Assembly: GCA_902602695.1 (NCBI GenBank)
Contig: CACKRO010000009.1
Coordinates: 1-48,052 of the forward strand
DNA from: an uncultured Alphaproteobacteria bacterium
GTDB lineage: Bacteria > Pseudomonadota > Alphaproteobacteria > HIMB59 > GCA-002718135
Length of the DNA stretch: 48,052 nucleotides
Direction: 5' to 3'
Both the position numbers and the translations under genes were made by a program. The notes beneath the pieces are model-generated. The model was given only the letters and a program-made list of their open reading frames with translations, did not search any database and had not been told where the DNA came from. The first letter of the stretch is position 1. The number at the start of each line of letters is the position of its first letter. Below, piece after piece: positions 9,266-18,356 of the stretch.

Positions 9266-10042
9266 ATGATAAACAAAAAATATCTTAAGCTATTGAGATC
9301 TAAAGATAGAAAATATGGAGAAAATTTTATATATAATGAAATAAGCAAGAATATAGTTGATTCTTTAGATATTTTGAAAGTGCCTTTTGAAAATATTTTG
9401 CAACTTGGAATTAATGATAATTTAGTAATTAATTACCTTAAAAAAAAATTTCCATCTTGCTCTATAACTAGTGCCGATATTGATTTATCTCTTTTTAACC
9501 AAAAAACAGATGAAAAATTAATTGAAATTGATTTAGACAATTTACAAATCAAAGATAAAAAATTTGATTTGATTTTTAGTAATTTTTTTTGCCACTTAAC
9601 TTCTAATTTTGAAAAATTAATAAAAAATATTTTTCAAATCCTTAACCACAATGGATTTTTTATAGCAACCATTCCTTGCAATGATAATATATATCAGCTT
9701 GTAAATTCGATGTATGAAACTGATAATACTTTATACGGAGGAATTCATCAGAGAATTAATCCAAGTCTGGATACAAATGAAATCTTTAAGCTACTTAAAT
9801 TATACAATTTTGATGCACCATTAATAAATACTAATAATTTTAACATTGAATATTCAGTTTTTAAAAAACTACTTGATGATGTAAGATCTCTAAACTTGTC
9901 TTACACTGGTAATGATAAAAGAAATTATTTTGAAAATAAGATATATTTTATTCATTTGGAAAAACAATTTAAGAAAAATTATTATCAAGAAAATTTTAAT
10001 CTTGATATAAATTTTAATACAATTTGTGCTTGGAAAAAATAG
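9266..10042 (+). CDS. NDUFAF5/BioC-like SAM-dependent methyltransferase family protein
   Basis: A 258-aa class I methyltransferase-fold protein. Segments such as FDLIFSNFFCHLTSNF, LNHNGFFIATIPCN, GGIHQRINPSLDTNEIF and LLDDVRSLNLSYTGN align with what I know of the NDUFAF5 group, whose mitochondrial member is a complex I assembly factor described as hydroxylating an arginine of NDUFS7. The glycine-rich SAM loop is degenerate (LQLGINDNLVI instead of LDLGCGTG), so cofactor binding is uncertain. BioC, the related biotin-pathway enzyme, is an alternative, but no bio genes are nearby. The neighbours DUF1178 and ubiG fit the alphaproteobacterial NDUFAF5 locus. Two bases separate it from the opposing argJ. 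Confidence 0.72.
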   Translation: MINKKYLKLLRSKDRKYGENFIYNEISKNIVDSLDILKVPFENILQLGINDNLVINYLKKKFPSCSITSADIDLSLFNQKTDEKLIEIDLDNLQIKDKKFDLIFSNFFCHLTSNFEKLIKNIFQILNHNGFFIATIPCNDNIYQLVNSMYETDNTLYGGIHQRINPSLDTNEIFKLLKLYNFDAPLINTNNFNIEYSVFKKLLDDVRSLNLSYTGNDKRNYFENKIYFIHLEKQFKKNYYQENFNLDINFNTICAWKK

Positions 10043-10044
10043 TA

Positions 10045-11256
10045 TTAAGATCTGTAATCAGCATTAATCTTCAAATATTCAAAAGTTAGATCATTTCCAT
10101 AAACTGTATGATAAATCTTACCGGAATTTAATTTTACATTAATTTCTATAATATTATTTTTCATATATTGATCGAGTTTTCTTATATTTATTTTTTTACT
10201 AATCGATCCATTTTCACAAACAATATTTTTCCCAAATAAAACTTTTATTTTATTTTGATTAATATTTTCTCCAGTTTTTCCAATTGCCATTATTACTCTA
10301 CCCCAATTTGCATCTTCTCCTGCTATAGCTGTTTTTACCAAAGGAGAATTTGCAATACTAAATGCTATTTTTTTTGCTTGATTTTTTGTTTTTGCATTTA
10401 AAATATTTACTTTTATTAATTTTGAAACACCCTCACCATCTTTAATTACTTGGAGAGATAAATCGTGCATCAATTCAAATATTTTATTATTAAGTATTTT
10501 AAAATTTTTTTTATTAAAATTTATCTTTTTATTGGCTATAGAAAACATCATTAAAGTATCGCTAGTTGATGTATCACTATCAACAGTAATTGAGTTAAAT
10601 GTATTGTCTAAGTTATTTTTAAGAAGTTTAGTCATTAATTGCTTTGAAGCTTCACATTCAATGAAAATATAGACCAACATTGTTCCCATATTTGGTTGAA
10701 TCATTCCTGATCCTTTTGCTATACCATAAATTTTAAATGACTGATTATCTAATATAACATTTTTAATTGATACTTTAGGGAAAGTATCTGTTGTCATAAT
10801 TGCATTTGAGGCTTCTAGTAGACTATTTTTATTCTTGGAGTTTAATTTTTTGAATTTGTTTATAATTAATTTTGGATCAAATTTTTCACCTATCACACCT
10901 GTTGATGACACAAGTACTTCATTAGTATTGCATTCAATTATTTGTGTTAATGCTTCTACATATTTATCAATAATTTTCAGACCACTATTACCAGTATGCG
11001 CATTTGCATTACCAGCATTTACAATTAATGCCTTAGCCTTTCCTTTATTATTTTTTTTATCCCAAATTATAGGAGCTGAAGGTGTTGATGTTTTTGAATA
11101 AACACAACACACGTTAATAATTCTATCAAAAACTATTAATAAAAGATCTTTGTCTTTTTTTTTAAATCCAGCGTTAAAAGTAAAAATATTAAGGCCACTA
11201 GGATTAAAATCTTTGATTTTTTTTGGCTTAAATATTGAAATAATTTTATTAGCCAT
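10045..11256 (-). CDS. argJ: Bifunctional glutamate N-acetyltransferase / ornithine acetyltransferase ArgJ
   Basis: Transfers acetyl from N-acetylornithine to glutamate in the cyclic arginine pathway and, in bifunctional members, also makes N-acetylglutamate from acetyl-CoA. The 403-aa precursor carries the self-cleavage site within KGSGMIQPNMGTMLVYI; the chain is expected to split just before the Thr, which becomes the nucleophile. The residue before Thr is Gly where Ala is most common. Other family blocks include VDSDTSTSDTLM and AIAGEDANWGRV. It is divergent from secA, a widespread alphaproteobacterial pairing, although the PpiC-type prolyl isomerase often found between them is missing. 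Confidence 0.95.
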   Translation of the reverse strand: MANKIISIFKPKKIKDFNPSGLNIFTFNAGFKKKDKDLLLIVFDRIINVCCVYSKTSTPSAPIIWDKKNNKGKAKALIVNAGNANAHTGNSGLKIIDKYVEALTQIIECNTNEVLVSSTGVIGEKFDPKLIINKFKKLNSKNKNSLLEASNAIMTTDTFPKVSIKNVILDNQSFKIYGIAKGSGMIQPNMGTMLVYIFIECEASKQLMTKLLKNNLDNTFNSITVDSDTSTSDTLMMFSIANKKINFNKKNFKILNNKIFELMHDLSLQVIKDGEGVSKLIKVNILNAKTKNQAKKIAFSIANSPLVKTAIAGEDANWGRVIMAIGKTGENINQNKIKVLFGKNIVCENGSISKKINIRKLDQYMKNNIIEINVKLNSGKIYHTVYGNDLTFEYLKINADYRS

Positions 11257-11319
11257 ATTTTATTTTAAATTGCTTTGTAGAAGAATATTTTTCATATATT
11301 AAATGCCATTTATCATAAC
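11257..11319. promoter_or_regulatory. Divergent intergenic region argJ / secA
   Basis: A 63-base AT-rich gap between diverging starts. For secA a weak candidate is TTGCTT (11270-11275) with CATATATT (11293-11300) about 17 bases downstream. I see no convincing site for argJ, no inverted repeat suggesting an arginine-type operator, and no clear Shine-Dalgarno before secA. Confidence 0.25.
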
Positions 11320-13845
11320 ATGATTAATATCGTTAATAAATTATTTAGCTCTATAAAATCTAATTCGCTTAAAAAATATGGAAGTTTTGTAGAGAAAGTG
11401 AATAATCTTGAAGAGGAAGTTTCTAAACTTTCTGATCAAGAATTAAAAAATAAAACTAATTACTTTAAAAATAAATTTAAAGAAACTGGATCAATATCTA
11501 AGCTATTACCAGAAATATTTGCAGTAGTTAGAGAAACATCGAAAAGAACATTAAATATGAGGCACTATGATGTGCAAATAATAGGTGGAATGGTCTTATA
11601 CGAAAATAAGATAACTGAAATGAAAACAGGAGAAGGAAAAACCTTAGTTGCTACACTAGCTGCTTATGCAAATGCAATAGAAAACTTATCCGTACACATT
11701 ATTACAGTAAATGATTATCTTGCAAAAAGAGATGCAGAATGGATGGGGAATATATATAATTATCTTGATCTTAGTGTTGGATGTGTAACTTCTGAAACAA
11801 ATCATGAAGAAAGATCAAATCAGTATGATGCTGATATAGTTTATGCAACAAATAATGAAATAGGATTTGACTACCTAAGAGATAATCTCAAAAATGATTA
11901 TAATAATTTATGTTTTAAAAAAAATGCTTTTGCAATAGTAGATGAAGTAGATAGCATTTTAATAGATGAGGCTAGAACTCCGCTTGTTATATCTGCAGAA
12001 TCTAATACTAATACTGATTTATTTCCTAAAATAGATAAAATTATTAAAATTCTAAGAGAAAAAGATTTTGAAATTAATGAAGAAAGTAAAAGTATATTAC
12101 TTACAACAGAGGGAATGGAATTTTGTGAAAAATTGCTAAAAGAAAATGGAATTATTAAAGAAGGCACATTACAAGATTTAGGAAATATGGTTTTGAACCA
12201 TAATATTATCCAAGCTCTTAGAGCTCATCATTTATTTATAAAAGATAAAGATTACATTATTAAAGATAGAAACGTAGTCATTATTGATGATTTAACTGGT
12301 AGAGCCATGGAAGGAAGAAGGTACGGTGATGGATTACATCAGGCTATAGAAGCAAAAGAAAACTTATTAATTCAGAAAGAAAATCAAACAATTGCTTCTA
12401 TTACATATCAAAATTTTTTTAGAACATATCATCGTTTAAGTGGAATGACAGGAACTGCCACAACAGAAGCAAAAGAATTTGAAAACATATATAATTTAAA
12501 TGTCGTTGAAATTCCTCCCAATATTAAAGTAAATCGCATTGATAAAAATGACCAAATTTATATGACGAAAAGAGAAAAATACAATGCTGTATTAGAGCTT
12601 GTAAAGTCACGTAATAATATCAATCAACCCATCCTTATAGGAACAACATCTGTAGAGAATTCTATAAAAATTTCTGATTTATTAAAAAAAGAAAATTTAA
12701 GGCATAATATTCTCAATGCCAAAAATCATATGAGTGAGGCAAAAATTATTGAAGAAGCAGGAATGCCAGGTAATATAACTATTTCAACTAATATGGCTGG
12801 AAGAGGTACTGATATTAAATTAGGAAATGGTGTTGATAATTTAAAGAAAGAAGCAATTGACGCAGGCGGTTTACTTGTAATTGGTACAGAAAGGCATGAA
12901 AGTAGAAGGATAGATAATCAATTAAGAGGTAGATCTGGTCGACAGGGAGATATTGGTGAAAGTATTTTTTTCTTATCATTAGAAGATGATCTTATGCGAA
13001 TATTTGGGTCAAAAACACTTGAAAACGTCTTATCAAAATTAGGTCTGAAAGATGGTGAAGTTATAACTCACTCAATGATTACTAAATCTTTAGAACGAGC
13101 TCAACAAAAAGTAGAAAGTCATAATTTTGACATGAGAAAACAAATTTTAAAATTTGACGATATATTGAATGATCAAAGAAAGATAATCTACCAAAATAGA
13201 TTGGAAATTCTTAATACTAATGATCAATCTAGAATCATAGAAGATATGATCGCTGACTATGCTGATTATTTAATTGATATTACGATTCCACCAAAAAAAT
13301 ACTCTCATGAATGGGACGCAAATTTACTAAGTGAAAAAGTGAAAGAAACTTTTAATTTAAGTATACCAACTTCAAAATGGTTTGATGAAGAAGGTGTTGA
13401 TGATGAAGAGATTAAAAAAAGATTATTAGACGAGATTAATCAAAAATATAAAGAGAAACAATATCAATATTCTGCAGAATTACTTAAATTTGCAGAAAAA
13501 AGAGTAATGTTGTTTCAAATTGATAAAGATTGGAGAGATCATTTGGCAGCAATGGATTCTTTACGTGGAAGTGTGAATTTAAGAGCTATGGGGGGCAAAG
13601 ATCCATTCTATGAATATAAGAAAGAGTCTTTTGATTACTTTGATGAGATGCTTTCAAACCAAAATGAAAGGGTTTTAAAAACCTTATTTAATATTAAACT
13701 AATAAGTGAAAATAATAATGACGAAAATTTGAAAAAACAAAAAACAGAGATAGAGCCAAGAAGGATTATTACCAAGAAAATAGGTAGAAATGAGCCTTGT
13801 CCATGTGGTTCAGGTAAAAAATATAAACAGTGTCACGGAAATTAA
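11320..13845 (+). CDS. secA: Preprotein translocase ATPase SecA
   Basis: Motor ATPase that pushes unfolded preproteins through SecYEG. At 841 aa it is near full family length. Visible motifs are Walker A (MKTGEGKT, 101-108), the DEAD-box equivalent with [13 protein letters not shown], motif III-like GMTGTA, the second nucleotide-binding domain ([23 protein letters not shown]) and the helical scaffold ([20 protein letters not shown]). The C-terminal zinc tail is intact (Cys827, Cys829, Cys838, His839 in [13 protein letters not shown]), so it can probably contact SecB and lipid. The stop overlaps the opposing accA stop by 4 bases. Confidence 0.98.
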   Translation: MINIVNKLFSSIKSNSLKKYGSFVEKVNNLEEEVSKLSDQELKNKTNYFKNKFKETGSISKLLPEIFAVVRETSKRTLNMRHYDVQIIGGMVLYENKITEMKTGEGKTLVATLAAYANAIENLSVHIITVNDYLAKRDAEWMGNIYNYLDLSVGCVTSETNHEERSNQYDADIVYATNNEIGFDYLRDNLKNDYNNLCFKKNAFAIVDEVDSILIDEARTPLVISAESNTNTDLFPKIDKIIKILREKDFEINEESKSILLTTEGMEFCEKLLKENGIIKEGTLQDLGNMVLNHNIIQALRAHHLFIKDKDYIIKDRNVVIIDDLTGRAMEGRRYGDGLHQAIEAKENLLIQKENQTIASITYQNFFRTYHRLSGMTGTATTEAKEFENIYNLNVVEIPPNIKVNRIDKNDQIYMTKREKYNAVLELVKSRNNINQPILIGTTSVENSIKISDLLKKENLRHNILNAKNHMSEAKIIEEAGMPGNITISTNMAGRGTDIKLGNGVDNLKKEAIDAGGLLVIGTERHESRRIDNQLRGRSGRQGDIGESIFFLSLEDDLMRIFGSKTLENVLSKLGLKDGEVITHSMITKSLERAQQKVESHNFDMRKQILKFDDILNDQRKIIYQNRLEILNTNDQSRIIEDMIADYADYLIDITIPPKKYSHEWDANLLSEKVKETFNLSIPTSKWFDEEGVDDEEIKKRLLDEINQKYKEKQYQYSAELLKFAEKRVMLFQIDKDWRDHLAAMDSLRGSVNLRAMGGKDPFYEYKKESFDYFDEMLSNQNERVLKTLFNIKLISENNNDENLKKQKTEIEPRRIITKKIGRNEPCPCGSGKKYKQCHGN

Positions 13846-14780
13846 ATATCAGAAGTTATATTTAAATACTTTTCTTTTCTAATTTGAACTAATTCTTTTG
13901 TTGAAAATTGCTTCAGTTCATCAATGAAATGAATAATTTTTTCTTTTAATATTTCAGCCTGTTTTATAGGGTGCCTGTGGGCGCCTCCGTATGGTTCAGG
14001 AATAATGTCATCAATAATTTTAAAATTTTTGCAATCAGCTGAGGTTAATTTTAAAGTTTTTGCCGCCTCTTGAGAGAATTTAGTGTTGCGCCATAAAATA
14101 GAAGCACAGCCCTCAGGAGATATGACTGAATATATTGAATGCTCTAGCATTAAAACTCTATCGGAAGCAGCTATTCCTATTGCTCCTCCAGAACCACCCT
14201 CTCCAATTATTATTGATATTGTTGGAACTTTTGTTTTTAAAAAATGAAGTATTGATGAAGCTATTGATTCTGACTGACCTCTTTCCTCAGCATCTTTTCC
14301 TGGAAAAGCTCCAGCTGTATCAACAAATGATATTAATGGTAATTTAAATTTTTCAGCTAATTTTAATAACCTTTGAACTTTTCTATATCCCTCTGGTTTA
14401 GCCATTCCAAAGTTGTGTTTAATCCTTGTTTCCATAGTGCTTCCTTTTTCTGTTCCAATAAAAAAGACAGACTTACCATCAATTTTTGCTAGGCCGCCCA
14501 AAATAGCATTATCATCTGCATATTTTTTATCTCCATGCAAAAGGACTATATTCTCAAATATACTATTAATATAATCTAGTGTATGAGGTCTTTCTCCATG
14601 TCGAGATACTTGCACTTTTTGCCAAGGATCAAGATTTGAATAAATTTTTTTATATAATTCATTTTTTTCTTTATTTAATTTATTAATTTTATCAAGATTT
14701 AATTCTTTGTTATTATTTAATTTACTTAATATAGCTTCAATTTTTTCTATGCCATATTCAAATTCAAAATATTTTATCAT
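13842..14780 (-). CDS. accA: Acetyl-CoA carboxylase carboxyltransferase subunit alpha
   Basis: Together with AccD it forms the carboxyltransferase that makes malonyl-CoA for fatty acid synthesis. The 312-aa length is normal. Diagnostic stretches are [45 protein letters not shown] and the oxyanion-hole region [19 protein letters not shown] followed by [13 protein letters not shown]. Its ATG overlaps the TGA of the upstream 586-aa gene (ATGA), so it is probably translated by coupling as the last gene of a three-gene leftward unit. accD is not in the window. Confidence 0.97.
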   Translation of the reverse strand: MIKYFEFEYGIEKIEAILSKLNNNKELNLDKINKLNKEKNELYKKIYSNLDPWQKVQVSRHGERPHTLDYINSIFENIVLLHGDKKYADDNAILGGLAKIDGKSVFFIGTEKGSTMETRIKHNFGMAKPEGYRKVQRLLKLAEKFKLPLISFVDTAGAFPGKDAEERGQSESIASSILHFLKTKVPTISIIIGEGGSGGAIGIAASDRVLMLEHSIYSVISPEGCASILWRNTKFSQEAAKTLKLTSADCKNFKIIDDIIPEPYGGAHRHPIKQAEILKEKIIHFIDELKQFSTKELVQIRKEKYLNITSDI

Positions 14781-16537
14781 ATAATAAATTTATAATCTTT
14801 AAATACCTCTAATATTATATTTCTAAAAAGTGCTCCTTCTTTATATTTTAAGTATCCATTAAGTATATATTTAAGATGTTCTGGATGAATTTTATTCCAA
14901 CTTTTATCATTTAAAGAAATTAATGAATAAAAAAGGAATTTTTCATTATCGTTGATAATAATGCTATTATTTATTTCCTTAAGAAGAAATATTGATGGCA
15001 TTGACCTATCATCAAAAATTTTGTTTAAATTAATATTATTATCAGAAATTATATCTAAACTCATAATAGCTTTTAAAACATACAATAATTCTGCATTTTG
15101 AAGATCTTGATTGTATGAGTATGTATTTAAAGTTAAATTTATAGAATTAATAAATGAATTTAGATCATTAGAAGAATACAAGTCTAATAAAATTCTTGTG
15201 TAAACACTTTTTGAATCAACTTCTCTAGCATTTTCATATAACTCTATCCAATTAATTGCACTTTCAAAATTATTATTATAAATATAGGCTGAAGCTATTT
15301 GTGTTCCAAATTTTATATTTTCTGAGGTAGCTTCTATAGAACTCAACATATTGATTGATAATTTGTAAGCAATTTCTTCTAAATTTTTTTCTTTAGCAAA
15401 ATCCCAAAATTGAATTAAAACATCTAATCTTTCATTTGGAAAAATTTGAATATTTACCAATTGAAATAAAAAAGCCATACTTAGCTCTATATTTTCTGAA
15501 AAAGATTTTATAGTTTCATCAGGATTGTTTAATTGGTCTGAATCAAAATCAGCTGACATATATAATGCAGCTAAGCTATCCACAGTAATTGAATTTTCTA
15601 AAAAACTTTCATTTGCTGCTTTAATTCTCAAATCTATTGGCGAAGATTGATTTAAAATTATTGGTATTGAAAGATTTTTTTTATCAAGTTCATAAAATTC
15701 ATATGAAAAGGGCAGTTCTGCAATTCTAGTCATGGCACTATATAAAAAAATTAATTTTTTATTAATAATAGAATTATTAATTTGATTGTTAAAATTTGTT
15801 TCCTCTGATGAATTAGAAATAAGTGAAAACAAATTTTGATAAAAATTGTCTAAATTATTTTCAGTTTCTATCAAAATTGAATTTAATAGGTTAGCTTCAG
15901 AAAAATTATCATTTAACATTAAGCAAAATATGTCAAGTTTTTCTAAATAAAAGAAATCTAGTTTCAAATTTGAATTTAATTCTTCTTTGAAATCACATGC
16001 TTCATTTAATTGAAAAGTTGATAAAAGATAATTTAATTTAACTTCAATATAGAAACTAAGATTTTTATCATCACTCAATTGGTTTGTTTCAATTAATTCA
16101 TAAGATTTATTTATATGACCAATAGATTGTAGATAATCAATAATTAAAAAAAATAGTTCTCTATCTTTATCAACTTCAAGATTTAATTCAATATTTTCTA
16201 AAGTAGAAATTAATTCTTTTTGTAATGTTTTTGAATAAATTTTTTGTAGATTATTAAAATAATTTTTAAAATCTGATATTTCATTTTTCTGAATGAAATT
16301 ATTTTTTGAAATTTCAATTTGTTTTACTTCAACATCATTAGTTTCAATTTCATCAGCTTCATTTGAGCTTTCAACTATTTCTTCGGTTTCTTCATCTTCG
16401 TTAAGATTATCTAAAACCATTTGATCTAGACTCTTACTATCATGTAAATTAATAACCTCTACTTCATCATTGTCATTTTCATTTGCAGAAACAAAGTTAA
16501 AAAAAAATAAAAATAATATGGTAAAAATAAATTTCAT
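14777..16537 (-). CDS. Exported 586-aa protein of unknown function (acidic linker plus helical repeat body)
   Basis: I cannot name a family with confidence. Residues 1-18 are a Sec signal peptide (KFIFTILFLFFFNFVSA, likely cut before NEN), with no lipobox cysteine. Residues 19-75 are highly acidic and Ser/Asn-rich. The remainder is Leu/Asn/Glu-rich and mostly helical, with pieces that look like TPR or SEL1-like pairs (IASAYIYNNNFESAINWIEL, LLYVLKAIMSLDI). Position between a small membrane peptide and accA, facing aroK, is where many alphaproteobacteria keep a long poorly described exported protein (recalled synteny). Both ends use 4-base ATGA overlaps with their neighbours. A periplasmic scaffold or envelope role is inference. 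Confidence 0.75.
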   Translation of the reverse strand: MKFIFTILFLFFFNFVSANENDNDEVEVINLHDSKSLDQMVLDNLNEDEETEEIVESSNEADEIETNDVEVKQIEISKNNFIQKNEISDFKNYFNNLQKIYSKTLQKELISTLENIELNLEVDKDRELFFLIIDYLQSIGHINKSYELIETNQLSDDKNLSFYIEVKLNYLLSTFQLNEACDFKEELNSNLKLDFFYLEKLDIFCLMLNDNFSEANLLNSILIETENNLDNFYQNLFSLISNSSEETNFNNQINNSIINKKLIFLYSAMTRIAELPFSYEFYELDKKNLSIPIILNQSSPIDLRIKAANESFLENSITVDSLAALYMSADFDSDQLNNPDETIKSFSENIELSMAFLFQLVNIQIFPNERLDVLIQFWDFAKEKNLEEIAYKLSINMLSSIEATSENIKFGTQIASAYIYNNNFESAINWIELYENAREVDSKSVYTRILLDLYSSNDLNSFINSINLTLNTYSYNQDLQNAELLYVLKAIMSLDIISDNNINLNKIFDDRSMPSIFLLKEINNSIIINDNEKFLFYSLISLNDKSWNKIHPEHLKYILNGYLKYKEGALFRNIILEVFKDYKFII

Positions 16538-16662
16538 TTTAGATTTAAAGTATATTTCTCAGTGATAATTGATGAAGGTGAAGGAATTTCAATAAAATAA
16601 AGAGCACCTAAAACGATTATTGTTAGTATTGCAAAAATATATATAATATAATTGTTTTTCAT
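16534..16662 (-). CDS. Small single-pass membrane protein, 42 aa
   Basis: A short gene of 42 codons plus stop. The product has a basic/polar start (MKNNY), one hydrophobic span (about residues 6-24, IIYIFAILTIIVLGALYF) and an outward-facing tail with the sequence IPSPSSIITEKYTLNLK. The tail's IPxPxxxxxEK pattern resembles small alphaproteobacterial membrane proteins ending in IPAPxxxVEK that I recall from the aroK-proximal region, though this is memory. Its TGA shares bases with the ATG of the 586-aa exported protein (ATGA), a strong sign of coupled translation and of real coding. The start ATG is at 16660-16662. Function unknown; it may act with the exported protein. Confidence 0.72.
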   Translation of the reverse strand: MKNNYIIYIFAILTIIVLGALYFIEIPSPSSIITEKYTLNLK

Positions 16663-16762
16663 ATATGATATTAAAAAAATGACTAATATATGTTTTTACC
16701 ATTTTTTTAAGTTTTTTCTAATTTCATTAAAAATTTGTCAATAATAAGAAAAAAATAATAAT
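16663..16762. promoter_or_regulatory. Divergent intergenic region, 42-aa gene / aroK
   Basis: A 100-base AT-rich gap, among the longest in the window. Reading leftward, a consensus -35 hexamer TTGACA lies at 16741-16736, but no good -10 follows at 16-18 bases. A TATATT reading leftward nearer the small gene is an alternative -10. Nothing that folds like an RNA element or tRNA is apparent. Confidence 0.3.
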
Positions 16763-17299
16763 ATGTTCGATCTAACTAAAATTGATAAGAAAAATATTTG
16801 TATTATGGGACTTATGGGCTCAGGAAAATCAATTATTGGAAAAGATTTGAGCAAATATCTTAATTTAGAATTCTATGATACTGATAGGGAAATTGAATTT
16901 AAAACAAAAAAAAGCATAAATTCAATATTCGAGGAAGATGGAGAGTCATATTTTAGGGATATTGAAGAAAGAATCTGTTTAGAATTATTAACCTACAATA
17001 ATTGTGTGATTTCTTTAGGAGGTGGAAGTATTATTAATAAAAAAATTAGAAAATCAATTAAGCAAAATTCCTATTCTATTTATTTACAAGTTAATCTAAA
17101 CAATTTAGTAGATAGAATAAAATCTTCAAAAAAAAGACCGCTGCTAAATAAAAATCAAAATAAAATAGAAATATTGAAAAATCTCTATGATAATAGACGA
17201 CAATTTTATGAAAAAGCTGATTTTATTATCAATAATGATAATGACAAAAATCAAGTATTAAAAAAAATTAAAATAGAACTTAATACTTATGATAAATAA
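16763..17299 (+). CDS. aroK: Shikimate kinase
   Basis: Phosphorylates shikimate at O3, fifth step of the chorismate pathway. The 178-aa protein shows the P-loop GLMGSGKS (16-23), the shikimate-binding FYDTDREIE (Asp39, Asp41), FRDIEERI with the substrate-binding Arg, the ISLGGGSI motif and the lid region KKRPLL. The gene overlaps aroB by 11 bases, the standard aroK-aroB pair, and leads a rightward run that continues into the CNNM gene. Confidence 0.96.
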   Translation: MFDLTKIDKKNICIMGLMGSGKSIIGKDLSKYLNLEFYDTDREIEFKTKKSINSIFEEDGESYFRDIEERICLELLTYNNCVISLGGGSIINKKIRKSIKQNSYSIYLQVNLNNLVDRIKSSKKRPLLNKNQNKIEILKNLYDNRRQFYEKADFIINNDNDKNQVLKKIKIELNTYDK

Positions 17300-18356
17300 A
17301 TTATTTATTAAAAATAAAAAATTAAAAACTACAATATTAATAAAAAAAAATTATATTTCTAAATACATTAAAAATATTGCAAAGAAAAATGAAAGTGTAT
17401 TTTGTATTTTAGATACAAAAATAAATATTGATTTAAATGTATCAAAACAAAAAAACATAAAAATTATTGCTATTAAATGTGGGGAAAAAATTAAGACAAT
17501 TGATGGTTACAAAAATCTTTCAGAAAGACTAATTAAAAGTGATGTAAATAGAAAATCTGTAATTATAGCCATTGGAGGTGGTACATTAGGTGATTTGGCA
17601 GGTTTTGTTGCAAGTACGTTGTTAAGAGGTTTGGATTTTTTTCTTATACCTACAACACTTTTATCTCAAGTAGATAGTTCTATTGGAGGTAAAAATGGAA
17701 TAAATACACTTTATGGAAAAAATTTACTTGGAACTTTCTATCAACCAAAAGAAGTATTAATTGATATTTCTCTTTTAAGGAGCTTACCAAAAAAAGAAAT
17801 AAAATCTGGATATGCAGAAATAATAAAACATGCTTTGATCAAAGATTATGAATTTTTTTGTTGGTTAGAAGTAAATGCAGATAAGTTACTTAATTTAAAT
17901 AAATCTATTTTAGAAAGAGCAATTTATAAATCGATTATGATAAAACTTAATTACGTATTAAAAGATGAAAAAGAATTTTTATCAAATAAAAACTCTAGAG
18001 CAATGTTAAATTTTGGACACACAATTGGTCATGCTATAGAAAGTTACTATGATTATAAGAGATTTAATCACGGAGAAGCGATCTCTATAGGTATGATAAC
18101 TGAAGCAAAGATTTCAAATTACCTTGGTTTCTTATCATCTGAAGAATTAGGAAAAATAATACAACATTTTAAAAAATATAAACTTAAAATAAATGATAAA
18201 ATTTTAAAGGACAGGAAATTAATAAAAATACTATCAAAAGATAAAAAAAATTTTCAAAACAAAATTAATTTATCACTTATAGATAAGATAGGAAGCTCTT
18301 TTTTTTATAAAAAATTAAACAAGAACCAAGTTCATAAAATTTTACAAAATATATAA
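17289..18356 (+). CDS. aroB: 3-dehydroquinate synthase
   Basis: Cyclises DAHP to 3-dehydroquinate, second step of the shikimate pathway, using NAD and a divalent metal. The 355-aa protein has the NAD motif AIGGGTLGDLAGF, the PTTLLSQVDSSIGGKNGIN block and the metal ligands in GYAEIIKHALI, LNFGHTIGHAIE and FNHGEAISIGM. The start lies inside the end of aroK, so translation is probably coupled. The stop TAA is immediately followed by the ATG of the CNNM gene. Confidence 0.97.
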   Translation: MINKLFIKNKKLKTTILIKKNYISKYIKNIAKKNESVFCILDTKINIDLNVSKQKNIKIIAIKCGEKIKTIDGYKNLSERLIKSDVNRKSVIIAIGGGTLGDLAGFVASTLLRGLDFFLIPTTLLSQVDSSIGGKNGINTLYGKNLLGTFYQPKEVLIDISLLRSLPKKEIKSGYAEIIKHALIKDYEFFCWLEVNADKLLNLNKSILERAIYKSIMIKLNYVLKDEKEFLSNKNSRAMLNFGHTIGHAIESYYDYKRFNHGEAISIGMITEAKISNYLGFLSSEELGKIIQHFKKYKLKINDKILKDRKLIKILSKDKKNFQNKINLSLIDKIGSSFFYKKLNKNQVHKILQNI

